From: Euphorbia lathyris
Taxonomy: Eukaryota; Streptophyta; Magnoliopsida; Malpighiales; Euphorbiaceae
Assembly (NCBI RefSeq): GCF_963576675.1
Contig: NC_088913.1
Location: forward strand, 88,597,001 to 88,661,000
Reading direction: 5' to 3'
Length of the DNA stretch: 64,000 nucleotides
Made by a program: the position numbers and the translations under genes. This document shows, piece by piece, positions 1 through 10,404 of this stretch. Within the stretch, counting starts at the first letter, position 1. Each line of letters starts with the position of its first letter. The notes beneath the pieces are model-generated. The model did not search any database, was not told the DNA's origin, and saw only the letters and a program-made list of their open reading frames with translations.

Positions 1-188
1 AGGTGCCCGGAGAAGTTCACCGAATGGATGGTGTGTCCAAAATGAACCTCGGTGTGGAAACTTTGTCGGCGCTTGGTGTGGTAAGTTCTCTTGACATGCT
101 CGTTCAGGTTTGTTTCTAATGATTGTGTCTTGATTTGCGTATCTTTATGCAGGCCATTTAAAATGCTAACACGGTATTTGACATATGT

Positions 189-734
189 GTGAATGATGAG
201 AATTTGTTTCGGGATATGGAGAAAGGTTTGTGGAATGCTATGAAGGAGCTGGAAGCGGCGAATGGGAAGTTAGCCACCGTCGGAGAGTTGTTGGAGCGCC
301 GTGAGGGCGAGATCGCAGTGCTGACCGATCAGCTTAAAGTGGAGACAGGGGGCCGAGTGGAGCTGTCGAAGAGGTTGGCACATGATGCTGAGGAGCTCCG
401 TTCCTACAAGGTTTTGCTTAAGGTGGCCATCTTATGGACCCGTCGAGTGAAGGAGAAGGTCGACGAGAGAGCTAGGTGAGCAGTTGCGTTGTCCGATGAG
501 AATGAGAGACTCAAACGAGAACTTGAGGTGGCTCGGAAAGAGGCTAGCGATTTGCGTGCCTTCACGGGACAGCGCGAGGAGAAGCTGATCAAAATGGATC
601 AAATGATGCTTATTGCTGCTGCTCATTCTGCCGGGTATGAGGTTCCTCCGGAGGTCATATTCTCTCCGAATGTGTATGATAAAGCTGCCCAGGCGAAAAC
701 CATAGAGTTTTGTGGCCGTTTTAAGAAGAAATAA
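189..734 (+). pseudogene. Antisense coiled-coil ORF with one in-frame stop
   Basis: One frame of about 181 codons is split by a single TGA at 477-479. The two halves (189-476 and 480-734) stay in phase. The sequence is rich in Glu, Lys, Arg and Leu in heptad-like order (KELEAANGKLATVGELLERR; NERLKRELEVARKEASDL), so a long coiled coil is likely. The first ATG in frame is at 216. A possible intron (GTAAGT at 81, CAG at 150-152) lies upstream, but the joined frame meets TAA at 159. It may be the 3' part of an antisense gene of the kind annotated in plants as putative gypsy type transposon protein. That assignment is a guess. Confidence 0.5.
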
Positions 735-905
735 TTGTAGATGGAGATAGCATGCTCCTTTTGTTTCTTTGATTCAAAGATGTAATAATTTTTTTGTACG
801 GTTTGAATCTTTGGGGATCTTTTGGCAGCTAAGTTTGAACATCATTGTGCATGTTGATTTGATTTGAGGTTCTGTGATGTGTTTGTCATGTCTTGTCTAT
901 TCTTG

Positions 906-914
906 CTATAAATA
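906..914 (+). promoter_or_regulatory. TATA box for the antisense accessory ORF
   Basis: TATAAATAG on the + strand lies about 95 bp before the ATG at 1008. It has normal plant spacing with a T-rich leader behind it. It points against element transcription and suggests a promoter of its own. Confidence 0.55.
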
Positions 915-1007
915 GGAGTTGGTTTGTGTTTGTGCTCTTCGTTTATGGGGTGTCCTTGCTTCGTTCGTTTGTATTTTGAGGCGCTTGTTTAGCCCCATTT
1001 TCGTGTG

Positions 1008-1700
1008 ATGTCGCTTCGGGATATCATGGATTCCGCTAAGGTGCTTGAGGTGCAGAAAGCGATCTCAACGATGCTTCACCCTTATGTGTACTGTCCCCCA
1101 AGGGATGATCATGATCTTGACAGAAAGGTGCGATATGCCTCCTCGGTGTGGATGAATCGGGGTGTTTCGCGAAGAAGCCGAAACAGGGAGAGTGAGAGTT
1201 CCGCTCCCTATACTGGGTCTGCGACAGATTCGTGTGACATGGTTGTCAGTTCCTTATCTTTGATTGAGAAGAAGGCTTGGTCGCAGGATGGAATTAGTTT
1301 TCTGAACCCTGACAAGACGGTCGTGCCCGTAACGAATCCACATCCTGCATGGGTGAGGAGGCTTCTTACCGATGAGCTCGACAGGGTGATGAATCTTCCT
1401 CCTGAAACGGAAAACCGGTATGTTGGGCGCCATGCTTCACCGACTCATCCATATGGACTGACGTTCGTCGATCCTTTGAAGCCTCGTAGTGTGGTTTTTC
1501 TTGAATTTTCTAGGCAGGGCTTTCTGGGGCCTATTTCGGTAGATCCGGCACATCGAGTGACGCACGTTGGGAAAGCCTGTCTGTATCATAGGCAGAATGG
1601 GTATAATACGGATGAATGTACTGATTGGTGGACAGTGCACCAAGCTTTAATGGATTTTGAGGCCATTCCTAATCCTGATAGTGCCAACGTATCATCGTAG
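1008..1700 (+). CDS. Antisense accessory ORF of element 1, 230 codons
   Basis: An uninterrupted frame runs opposite to gag-pol inside the 3' region of element 1. I chose the ATG at 1008 because it follows a TATA box at 906-914. The protein has a basic, serine-rich stretch (residues about 45-65), no membrane segment, and near its C-terminus CLYHRQNGYNTDEC followed by WW. This resembles the Cys-His knuckle at the end of Tat Gag (compare YKYHKSSGHSTENC in this element). Antisense accessory genes with their own promoter are known in Tat elements such as Grande. That it is expressed, and its role, are inference. It stays open while gag-pol is broken. Confidence 0.6.
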   Translation: MSLRDIMDSAKVLEVQKAISTMLHPYVYCPPRDDHDLDRKVRYASSVWMNRGVSRRSRNRESESSAPYTGSATDSCDMVVSSLSLIEKKAWSQDGISFLNPDKTVVPVTNPHPAWVRRLLTDELDRVMNLPPETENRYVGRHASPTHPYGLTFVDPLKPRSVVFLEFSRQGFLGPISVDPAHRVTHVGKACLYHRQNGYNTDECTDWWTVHQALMDFEAIPNPDSANVSS

Positions 1701-2058
1701 GAGATTGGACTATTTTGCGTTTTGTGTCTGTGCTTTTGTGTAATCTTGTAAGTTGCGTTGTACTAGCGATTTCCTTTCAATTTTTCCAATCTTTTGTAGT
1801 TTTGTTGTCTTTAATGAAAAAACTGCAAATTCGGTTTCCTTTGTTACTACTGCGACCAAAGCTGCCAGAGGGGCATGTCGAGCCGTTTTGGCCTGACCAG
1901 TTGACTTTCGGGACGCGCGAGAAATTTTAACATGTTTTGGGATTTCGTCCTGAAAATCCGATTGAGGATCATATTTGATAGCTCATTGGTTCTGTACGGA
2001 TACGTAGCCGACTCGCTAATTTGTGCGAGATTCTGTTGAGCTGTGTGATTGCTAAGGC

Positions 2059-2740
2059 TTTCGAGATGCTCGAGAAACCTTAGCATAACCTTTGATGTTA
2101 TCTGAGCGAAGGCCGCATATGGTAGCGCGCTTCGTAGTTAATCGGTAATAATATGGGATTGTTTACGCGATTAGCTAAGAGGCATTTCGAAATGATCGAG
2201 AAGCCTAGGAATAACGTTCTTAGTTATTTCAATGCGAGGACCGTATCGGGTAGCTCGCTTTTTGGTTAATCGATAACAACATGGGGTTGTTTGTTCGATT
2301 TGTTTAAGAGGCATTTCTAGATGATCGAGAAGCCTGGGAATAACGGTTTGAGTTATTCAGTGCGAGTACCATATCGAGTAGCTCGCTGCTTGGTTAATCG
2401 GTAACAACATGGGGTTGTTTGCGCGATTTAAGAGGCGTTTCGAGATGATCGAGAAGCTTGGGAATAACGTTTTGAGTTATTCAGTGCGAGGACCGTATCG
2501 GGTAGCTCGCTGCTTGGTTAATCGGTAACAACATGGGGTTGTTTGCGCGATTTAGGAGGCGTTTCGAGATGATCGAGAATCCTGGGAATAACGTTTTGAG
2601 ATATTCAGTGCGAGGACCCTATCGGGTAGCTCGCTGTATGAGTAATCGGTAACAACATGGGGTTGTTTGCGCGATTTAAGAGGCGTTTCGAGATGATTAA
2701 GAAGCTTGTGAATAACGTTTTGAGTTTTTGTAAACATGTA
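2059..2740 (-). repeat. Six tandem units of about 124-129 bp in the 3' region of element 1
   Basis: Units start at 2059, 2185, 2314, 2438, 2562 and 2686, judged by the anchor TTTCGAGATGATCGAGAAG. The last three spacings are exactly 124 bp. Each unit holds GGGTAGCTCGCT and AACATGGGGTTGTTTG. The block lies between the integrase end and the antisense ORFs, that is, in the 3' region of element 1. Tat elements are known for 3' tandem repeats that can seed satellites. Confidence 0.9.
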
Positions 2741-2776
2741 TTCTTATTCATGATTAAGATTATAGGAGCTTATTGA

Positions 2777-3811
2777 TAATACTTCTTCAGTGTTTGGATG
2801 TTCCAACTATTGGCAAAGACCACCCCGTCTAAGGAGGCGATTTTATAGACTCCGTTGTGAATGACATCATCGATCTTGTATGGTCCTTCCTATGATTGTC
2901 CGAGCTTGCCTTTAGCTAGCGGAGATTGAGTGGCAGTGGCATCTCGGAGCACCAGGTCCCCGACTTGGAAAGTACGGGGCCGGACCCGTCTATTGTGGTA
3001 TCGAGCTATGTTTTGCTTATGGGCCGTGATGTGAAGTAAGGCATTAAGGCGCTCTTCCTCTAGTCGCTCGCTTGCTTTGGCAAGTTCCGTGTTGTTGTCG
3101 GCTTCCTCGAAGGTGATTTATCGAGGAGAACGGAGGATGACCTCGGATGGTGCCATGGCTTCTGCTCCATAGGTAAGGAAGAAAGGAGTGCGCCCCGTGC
3201 CGAAGTGTGGGGTTGTGCGATATGACCACAATACCGCTGGGATATGGTCAGGCCATGCTTGCCTCTGGTCGAAAAGGAGCACTTTTATTCCTCGCAGGAT
3301 TGTGCGGTTGCTCACTTCAGTGAGCCCGTTGCTCTGAGGATGTGCTACCGAGGTGTAACGTCCTTTGATATCCCATTCCTCGCAGAACTCGCGGAATTGA
3401 CTGCAGTTGAATTGCCTCCCGTTATCTGTGATAAAAGAGTGAGGGACTCTAAACCGGTATATGACTGTTCGCTTAAGAAAACTGATTACGTTGTCGGTGG
3501 TTATTTTGGCGATTGCTTCTGCCTCGATCCATTTGGTAAAGTGATCGACTGCTACCACTACAAAAACGCTTCTGTGCTAAGGCTATCGGAAATGGGCCGA
3601 GCAGATCAATGCCCCATACGACAAAAGGCCAGGGTGTGACGATGCCTTTGAGCAGAGCCGCCGGTGCGTGATGAGTATTGGCGTGCAGTTGGCACACCTG
3701 ATAGCTGCGAACAAGTCGCATTGCGTTGGAGTCCATGGTTTGCCAATAAAGTCCATGTAGACGGGCTTTCTTTGCAATTGACCGAGCGCCCTGATGCGAG
3801 CTGCATACGCC
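2777..3811 (-). pseudogene. Integrase remnant of element 1
   Basis: Fragments in two frames cover the zinc-binding end (VCQLHANTHH near 3680), the catalytic core (WGIDLLGPFP near 3630; VAVDHFTKWIEAEA from 3555; ITDNGRQFNC; PQSNGLTEVSNRT) and a C-terminal tail. The tail reads GPYKIDDVIHNG and ends in NSWNIQTLKKYYQ at about 2777. The D,D,E residues can all be found, but a frameshift near 3560-3580 and a stop near 2896 break the gene. Integrase inserts element DNA into the chromosome. Confidence 0.8.
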
Positions 3812-4582
3812 CTAGTGTATCTCCTTCAAACAGTGATCCCCTTCCTCCTCGGATATGCAACGCATCCACGGGTGCTTGGAGGACTTTCGATAGAGTAGGT
3901 CATCGTGCATTGCATACCACCAGGAACGTCGGACCACGAGGGATGCCTGCGTCCGATCCTCCGGCAGTGTCCCATCTTCTAGATACCTGATTATCGGACT
4001 CCTCCAACCGCTTGCTGCTGCGTCTGCTGTGTCGATCTGTAATGAGCACTCTGTGTTAATAGCTGGGGTTGCAGCAGTTTCTATAAGGGTATGCGGGTCA
4101 CGGGACTGCTCGCCTGCTGCGAAAGCGGCAATGGCATCTGCCTCTTCATTCTCTTCTCGTGGCACAAGCGTAAGGCAAAAGGTTACTCCTTTGTTCTTGA
4201 GGTCCTCGAGCAGGGATTTGGCGAGCACCAAGTATTGACACATTATCGGGTCTTTTGCTCTGTAAGTACCGTTGACGTGGCTAACGACGAGTTTGGAGTC
4301 CGAGTATACTGTCAGGTGCCCGGTTACCATTGTTTTGGCTAACCGAAGAGCTACGATCAGGGCCTCATATTCTGCTTGATTGTTCGTCGTTGGAAAGTTG
4401 AGTCGGACGGCGTACCGTAGTCGGAGGTTATTCGGTCCCTGAATGGCGATGCCTGCGCCTGCTCGCCCTAGGCCGCAAGACCCATCCACACTCATGGTCC
4501 ATATGTCGCTGCTGTGAGATCTCTTCAATGTGAGGTCGCTATCTGATGATTTGGTAAATTCTACAATGAAGTCGGACATCAC
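3812..4582 (-). pseudogene. Second (archaeal-type) RNase H of element 1
   Basis: A 256-codon frame contains a complete second RNase H fold: VDGSCG (first Asp), NNQAEYEAL (Glu), VYSDSKLVV (Asp) and NEEADAIAAF (last Asp). The four acidic positions are present. A second RNase H between the retroviral one and integrase is a known trait of Tat elements. The 3' part of the frame (LPEDRTQASLVVRR onward) leads into the zinc-binding end of integrase before a stop at about 3812. Confidence 0.82.
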
Positions 4583-4624
4583 TTGAGCTTTGATCGCCGT
4601 ACGGGGCTCAAAACGTATATCGAA

Positions 4625-5785
4625 CTACGATAGTCTCACCGACCAGTTGGTGATCCAACCGGAGACTTCTGGTTTCTGGACTGCCTTCTTGAGAGGATAA
4701 TTGGTCTTGACCACAACCGTATGCGCTTGGAAATATGGCCTGAGACGCTCGGATGCTTGTGTGATGGCGAACAGAGCCTTCTCCACCTCGGAGTATCGGA
4801 TTTCTGCACCCTTCAGGACCTTGCTCAAAAAATAAATTGGGTAGAGCTCCGTCCCCTCTTCTTGAGTTAAGACGACTGCCATAGTTTCATCGGCGATGGT
4901 GAAGTACAGTTGGATGTCCCGTCCTTGCTTTGGTACCGACAATAGTGGGGGCGTGGCGAGGAAAGTTTTAATGGCGTTGAATGCCGCCTGGCAATCCGTG
5001 GACCATTTGAAGGGATGCTCCTTCTTGACTGCTTTGTAAAAAGGCAAGCATCGCTATGCCGAGCAGGAAATAAATCGGCCCAAGGTGATAACCCTCCCGT
5101 TGAGCCTCTGAACTCCTTGTAGATTATGCGGTGCTTCCATTTCTAAGATCGCCTCGATCTTTGTGGGATTAGGCTCGATACCTTTCTCCAAAACCACGCA
5201 ACCCAGGAACTTGCCGCTACGAATACCGAAGAAACATTTCTCCGGGTTTAGCTTGAGGTTATAATCCCTAAAAATTTTAAATACCTCCGCCAAGTCACGC
5301 GGGTGGTCACTCTCAACAACGCTTAGGACGACCATGTCTTCGATGTATACTTGTACCGTTTTGCTGATGAGGTGAGTGAACATCTTATCTATTAGTCGCT
5401 GGTATGTGGCCCCCGCATTCTTCAAGTTGAAAGGCATCACGTTGTAGCAATATGTGCCTTCATGCGTTATGAAGGAGGTCTTCTCGGCATCGGCTGGGTC
5501 CAGAGGGATTTGCTGAAAACCAGAGATGGCATCAAACAGGGACAAGATTTTGCGACCAGCTGTCTGGTCGAGAAGCTGATCTATGTTAGGCAGCGGGTAG
5601 GAATCTTTGGGGCATGCTTTATTAACATTGGTGAAATCTACACACATGCGATACTTTCTGCTGACCTTATTTACAAGTACAACGTTAGAAAGCCAATCCG
5701 GATAGTGGACCTCGCGAATAAATTTTACAACTAGTAGCTTTTCGATCTCTTCCTTGACTGCAGCTTGCTTGTCCTTTGCCTGCAC
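4625..5785 (-). pseudogene. Reverse transcriptase and RNase H of element 1, interrupted
   Basis: RT motifs run from NVVLVNK through YRMCVDFTNVNKACPKDSYP and LFDAISGFQQIPL to the catalytic box. The box reads VYIEDMVV where YVDD is expected, so one catalytic Asp is Glu. A stop near 5051 separates RT (5785-5054) from RNase H (5047-4625), and another stop follows at about 4622. The RNase H part has LSKVLKGAEIRYS and RPYFQAHTVVV, typical of the gypsy tether and RNase H. Both enzymes would copy element RNA into DNA. Confidence 0.85.
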
Positions 5786-5842
5786 CCGCTTCTTCTACTT
5801 TATGGGCTCAACGGAGGAGTCGATGTTCAATCTGTGAGTTGC

Positions 5843-6523
5843 TTATTCGGGTGAGACTCCTATGATGTCTTCTGTGCACCATGCGAAGACGTCCAAATGC
5901 TCCGCTAGAACGGCCTTTATCTCGCTGGCCAGAGGAGGCGGGAGCTTAGTCCCGATCTTCAGTGTCTTGTTGTCCCCGATGGCACAGTCGCTGACCGGCT
6001 CAATCGGCGTGGGATTGTACCCCCTCATATCCATCAGACCGTCCTCCAGGTAAAGCGCTGTCCGAGGTTGAGTCGCCTCCCACTGCAGTTTCTTGGCCAG
6101 GATGCGATCTCCGTGGATGGTGATTTTGTCGTGTCGAAGCGGCAAAGTCAAGCATAAGTCGGAGATATCAATTGTAGCTTTGAGGCTAGCCAGCAGAGGT
6201 CTCCCGATAATGGCGTTGTAGGCCAAGGGGATATCCACTATCACCCATTCTGCGGTGTCCTCTACTTCTTGGTCGCTTTCGGCAAAGATTGTTGACAGAG
6301 AGATGACTCCCTTCATGGGGACTTCAATTTCTGACAGGCCAACTAGGGGAAAAGTTCCGACATGGAGGGCCGTGTGAGTATTTTTCATAGCGCGGAGCGC
6401 TCTCCAGGTGAGCAAGTTCACCGAGCTTCGTGTGTCTACCAGCACCCGATGGGTTTTAAAGCCGGCGATGTTGATGGTGACTACGAGGGCCTCCGAATGG
6501 CTGGTCCGGAGTGGTGGCTGCAA
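5843..6523 (-). pseudogene. Retroviral-type aspartic protease region of element 1, active site altered
   Basis: An open frame of 226 codons has the layout of the gypsy protease: a hydrophobic strand, the active-site segment VLVDTRSSVNLL, then the flap region and an AYNAIIGRP segment typical of plant gypsy proteases. The catalytic triad should be Asp-Thr-Gly, but here Gly is Arg. The enzyme would release Gag and Pol proteins from the polyprotein, and the change predicts loss of activity. The frame continues towards RT and ends in a stop near 5843. Confidence 0.82.
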
Positions 6524-6539
6524 CGTCAGGGTCTGATCA

Positions 6540-8118
6540 GCTGCTTTTCTCTTTCGGGAGCTCTCCGGGAGCGGACAGAGTGCCGGCGTTCTCTCCCTTA
6601 TGACATGGATCTCTCCGTGGTACCTTATCGCTTCGCTTCATCTGTTCGGCCTGTGTCTCATTGTTTTGGGCTCTGTTCCCTCTGTCTAATGGTCTTCGGT
6701 GGCGCACCTTGCTTCGTGATCTGCTCAATTTCTTTCTGCAGTTGATAGCAGTTCTCCGTGGAGTGTCCGGAGGATTTGTGGTACTTGTAGTACTCCTTCT
6801 CGACTCGGGTTTTGCCTTTGTCTGTCGGCGGAATCAGGTGTGCGAATCGGCGGGGCTGGTTCTGAGCAGCATAATGTACCTCCTTTCCATGGGATCTATC
6901 CCCTCTGCGCTCAAGGTTTGCTCGCTCGACCCGCGCTGGAAAGGGCATCGGGGCCTCCTTGCGTGCCCATCCCTCGTCTCGTGCTTCTGTGGTTGGTCTG
7001 CTTTTTTCCTATTTGTGTGCATCTCCTCTGGCCTTGTCCCTTTCTGATTCCTCGTACCCTGTCGGTCGGTCGCAGTCATCATACCGGACGAAGGTCTGTG
7101 CCGTGGTCATGAGCTCCTCGAAGGATCGCGGCATCTTTCTGAAGCACTTCTGCTTTAGGGGCTCACACGAGGTTCCTTTCGCTAGGGCATCATGAGCTAC
7201 CTTTAGGTTGAGGCCTTTGACCTGAGAGGCCATGTGGTGGAACCTGGAAAGAAAGTTGCGCAGTGGCTCGGTTGCTCACTGCTTGAGCCCATTGAGGTCC
7301 GAGCTGATCTTCCTCACCTTCGCTGCCGCGGTGAAACGGGAGAGGAAAAGGTCCTTCAGTAGATCGAATGAGTCAATTGATTCAGGAGCTAGTCCTCGAT
7401 ACAACTCTTGGGCACTGGATGAGAGTGTGGTGGGAAAAACTTTACATATGATGTCCTCGTCCTTTAGATACAAGTTGATAGTGCTCATGAAGGATGCCAC
7501 ATGGTCGTTTAGGTCTTCGGTTCCCGAATATTACGATAGGCGAAGAGCCTTCCAGTCTCGTGGGAACCTTGTCTCGATGATTCTTTATACTAGCGGCGTT
7601 TTGCTGGAGGTGATGCTTCCTCCCATGACGCCTCCGAGGGCTCTATTGTCTAAAAAGCGCTGGATCTTCAGTTCCAATGCGTCTTCGTTGTTCATGGCTG
7701 TTGTCTCTTCCCATGGTATGCCGCCTCCTCTGGTTGTGGCGGCTCCGGCCCCTCTTCCCGTGGGCATCTCGGGTCCTAAGGACTGCCCCGGGGACACGCC
7801 TTCCCTTTGTGTCTCCGTTGCTGCCTTGAGGTATTGCCAAATTTTGGCGTTTTCCTCCTGCAAACTTCTCTGTTGTTCTATGATCTTCATCTGAGCCGTC
7901 GTATGAACAGCTTGAGTGGTTTAAAAGCCTTGTATAGCACTGAGGAGCTGCGTGATATTGTAAGTTTCTTCTTCTTTCGGGCTTACCTCCTCCATCAGTG
8001 GAGCCAAATTTCTAGGGGAAATTGGGATGATCGGTGCGGATCGGTCCACGTTTGTCATAGAACTAGTTGCTCCAATTTCCGGCGCCTCCGTTGGAGTGGA
8101 CTCAGTCGGCGTTTGCAT
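6540..8118 (-). pseudogene. gag remnant of element 1
   Basis: Open stretches on the minus strand at 8118-7921, 7890-7585, 7500-7276, 7233-7009 and 6948-6658 together look like one Gag. There is an acidic proline-rich N-terminus, a capsid-like part with FSRF/LSRF-type motifs, and a C-terminal knuckle-like motif reading YYKYHKSSGHSTENC near 6800. Stops (for example TGA at about 7274) and frame changes separate the pieces. Gag would form the particle and bind element RNA. This copy cannot encode a full Gag. Confidence 0.75.
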
Positions 8119-8148
8119 CTCGCTGGAGGCTCCGCGGTTACTTGTACT

Positions 8149-8165
8149 CCACGTTCACCGCACCA
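8149..8165 (-). other. Primer-binding site complementary to tRNA-Phe, element 1
   Basis: The + strand reads CCACGTTCACCGCACCA. This matches the 3' end of plant tRNA-Phe (CCACGCTCACCGCACCA) with one mismatch. Element 2 has the exact sequence at its own primer site, so both elements probably use the same primer tRNA. The tRNA sequence is from memory of the family. Confidence 0.72.
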
Positions 8166-8458
8166 AATAATTAGGATACGCGGAACAGTGATCCGAGCTT
8201 TCTTCGGGGGGTGCTCGTGTTCCTCGAGGGTCGTCTCTGTGCGGGAGCGGTCCCTAGGAACACTCCGACGATCAAGATAGTTAGTCGCTCGAGAGTATTG
8301 ATAATCTATTCAAAATGAGTTAGAGAGTCTGTTACCCGATCCCTTTGCCTTGGTTGCCTCCTCCTTATTTATAGTGAATCATCTTGGGCCTTTGAGGCCT
8401 CTCGCCCTTCAGCCCACCGGGCCCATGGGCCTAATGGGCCAATGAGATATTCCGAATC
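8166..8458 (-). repeat. 5' LTR of element 1 (approximate borders)
   Basis: On the minus strand the sequence starts TGATTCGG near 8458 and contains a TATA box (CTATAAATA, complement of 8366-8374) followed by a plausible transcribed leader. The primer-binding site lies just inside at 8149-8165. The inner border is uncertain. The nearest CA end on the minus strand is at 8188, which would leave about 22 bases before the primer site, longer than usual. No partner LTR is in the window to fix the ends. Confidence 0.6.
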
Positions 8459-9604
8459 ATATTATATTTTTTATCAATAAAAAAAACAAGGAACTAACAT
8501 TTCAACTCTATCATTATTTTATATTATATATAAATAGATAGATAGATAGAGAAGTAGAGAGATTTTAGGAGAGATTTTAACGATTAATTTAAATTTTGTA
8601 AAACTTTTATATATAATACGAATACAATAATATTTTTATAAATAAATATAATAATATAAGAATAATTAATACATCATATATTATATTATATTTTTTATCA
8701 GTAAAAAATGAAGAAATTACACTTAAGTTTCATCGTTACTGTTTTATATTATATATAGATTCTATATTTTTTTTATTTAATAATAGAATGAGAAATAAAT
8801 AATTTTAAATTTGGTAAAATATTTGAATTTTTTTTTTCCAAATTCTAATAAAATATAATCTATGTTTTTTAATTTTTTACGTTAATTATATGTTTATAAG
8901 TCGTTACTAATTATGAGACGTACATGTGAAGTATAGATAATAAAATTTATGACTAAGAAAAAAATTTGATGAATTATTTTCTCAAATTGACCCAACTTGT
9001 CAATATTAGGAGTAAAATTGCATCACTTTAGATATTCAAATTTAAATTTCTACTGACTATAACGTTAAGGGTATTTTTTTGCACATGATAATCATTTAAA
9101 GATACTTATCAAGATTTTATAGAGTTTCAATAAATTTCACTAAGCCAAAACTCAATAAAATTGTAGTGAAATCATACTCAATAAAATCTTAGTGAAACCG
9201 GTGTATTTGTGATAAAAAAGAAGGGTTAATTACAACTTATAAGTAAATGTCAACTACATGGATTTGTAGTTGGATATCTGTGATATTTTTTTTTACAAAC
9301 GCAACCTTATAGTTGCAAAATTTTGCATTTTTTTATTTCACCAAATTTGGCCGATAACAACATCACAGTGAAAATATTTAAGAATTAAAGTTATTTATTA
9401 CTCCTCATCATCTCATCATTCTCTCGCATATCACCATAATTTATTTTCTTTCTCTCTTCATCTGAACCAACAATGACAGAAAAATTTGCATCTTCTCCGA
9501 CTCTGATTTAAAAACAAAATTTCTGAATCAGTTATATAGTAAACTCAGTTATCTTGTCGCCAAATCGAATCTCTCAACCGGTAACGTCACTCATCCAATG
9601 CTTA
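8459..9604. other. AT-rich repeat-derived spacer
   Basis: No gene is seen. 8459-8590 and 8680-8775 are fragments of a repeat also found at 15040-15300 and 15863-16280; the shared parts are TATATTTTTTATCAGTAAAA and GTTTTATATTATATATAGA. 8930-9080 resembles the inner part of the hAT-like element at 32860-35608 (TTTGATGAATTATTTTCTCAAATTGACCC core). Confidence 0.6.
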
Positions 9605-10404
9605 TATCTGTTCATGGGCCGGACTCGACGAGACTCGGACCGGACCCAACGAGCTTTTATCTAAAAATGCTCAGCCAAGTCTAGTCCAGCCCGCTGTTAA
9701 TTTAGAGGTGCTTGGACCGGACCGGATTTGGACTCAAAAATCAAATCTCAAGCACAGTCCATATAAACTCACCTAAATACAGATGTATAGTTTTTAATAA
9801 AAAAAAATTAGATTTATACTTAAAAATAAATATTAATTTATAAATATATAAATTTTATATATCAATAGGCGGGCCTGTCCGTGCTATTTTTATAAATCTC
9901 AAGTCCGTCCAGAAAAAAGACGGGCCTGAACCGGGCTGGGCCTAATGACAAATTTTCAAATCCAAGCTCGGTCCAAAGGACACGGGCCTGGATGGGCCAG
10001 ATGGGTACCCGGACTCATTAACAGGTCTACTCATGCTTAGACATGTTCATAGGTCGGGCCTAATGGGTTTTTGTCTAAAAATGCTCAGTCCAAGCCCAGC
10101 TGAACCCGCTGTTAATTTAGACGGGCCCGGGCACCAAAATCAAATCTCGAGCCCAGCCCATATAAAACCACCTAAATACATACATATAGTTTTTTAATAA
10201 TAAAAACTTAAATTTATACTTAATAACAAATATTAATATATTTATATATGGACCGAGCCCAACGGATTTTTGTCAAAAAAAAACTCAGCCCAACCCAGCC
10301 TAGCCTAGCCCGCTGTTAATTTAGATGGGTTCGGACCGGGCTGGGCTTGAGCTCAAAATTCAAATCCCAAGCTCAGTCCATATAAACCCACTTAAATACA
10401 TATG
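9605..10404. repeat. Three related GC-rich repeat units in AT-rich DNA
   Basis: Units near 9605-9790, 10040-10190 and 10250-10400 share CTCAGCCCAAGCCCAGC-like text, CCCGCTGTTAATTTAGA and CCATATAAACCCACCTAAATAC. The middle also contains an inverted arm (GGGCCTGGATGGGCCAGATG). They look like a MITE or foldback family with internal repetition. No coding capacity is seen. Confidence 0.55.

Larger units (their letters stand above)
1..8458 (-). mobile_element. Decayed Ty3/gypsy retrotransposon of Tat type (element 1), 3' end outside the window
   Basis: Reading right to left on the minus strand there is an LTR, a primer-binding site, gag, aspartic protease, reverse transcriptase with RNase H, a second RNase H and integrase. 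Then comes a long 3' region with tandem repeats and opposite-strand ORFs. A second RNase H between RNase H and integrase, a long 3' region and 3' tandem repeats are known marks of the Tat lineage. Stops, frameshifts and changed catalytic residues show that it is dead. The 3' LTR would lie left of base 1, so element length and LTR divergence cannot be read here. Confidence 0.88.

Noticed and set aside
81..152. Intron joining an upstream exon to the coiled-coil ORF
   Set aside because: The borders look good, but the joined frame meets TAA at 159-161, so no coding join is supported.
2100..2740. CRISPR-like array
   Set aside because: The units are adjacent 124 bp tandem copies without spacers and the DNA is plant nuclear.
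3244..3639. 131-codon + strand frame, and other + strand frames across 3.2-8.3 kb
   Set aside because: They are shadows of the pol and gag genes on the other strand.
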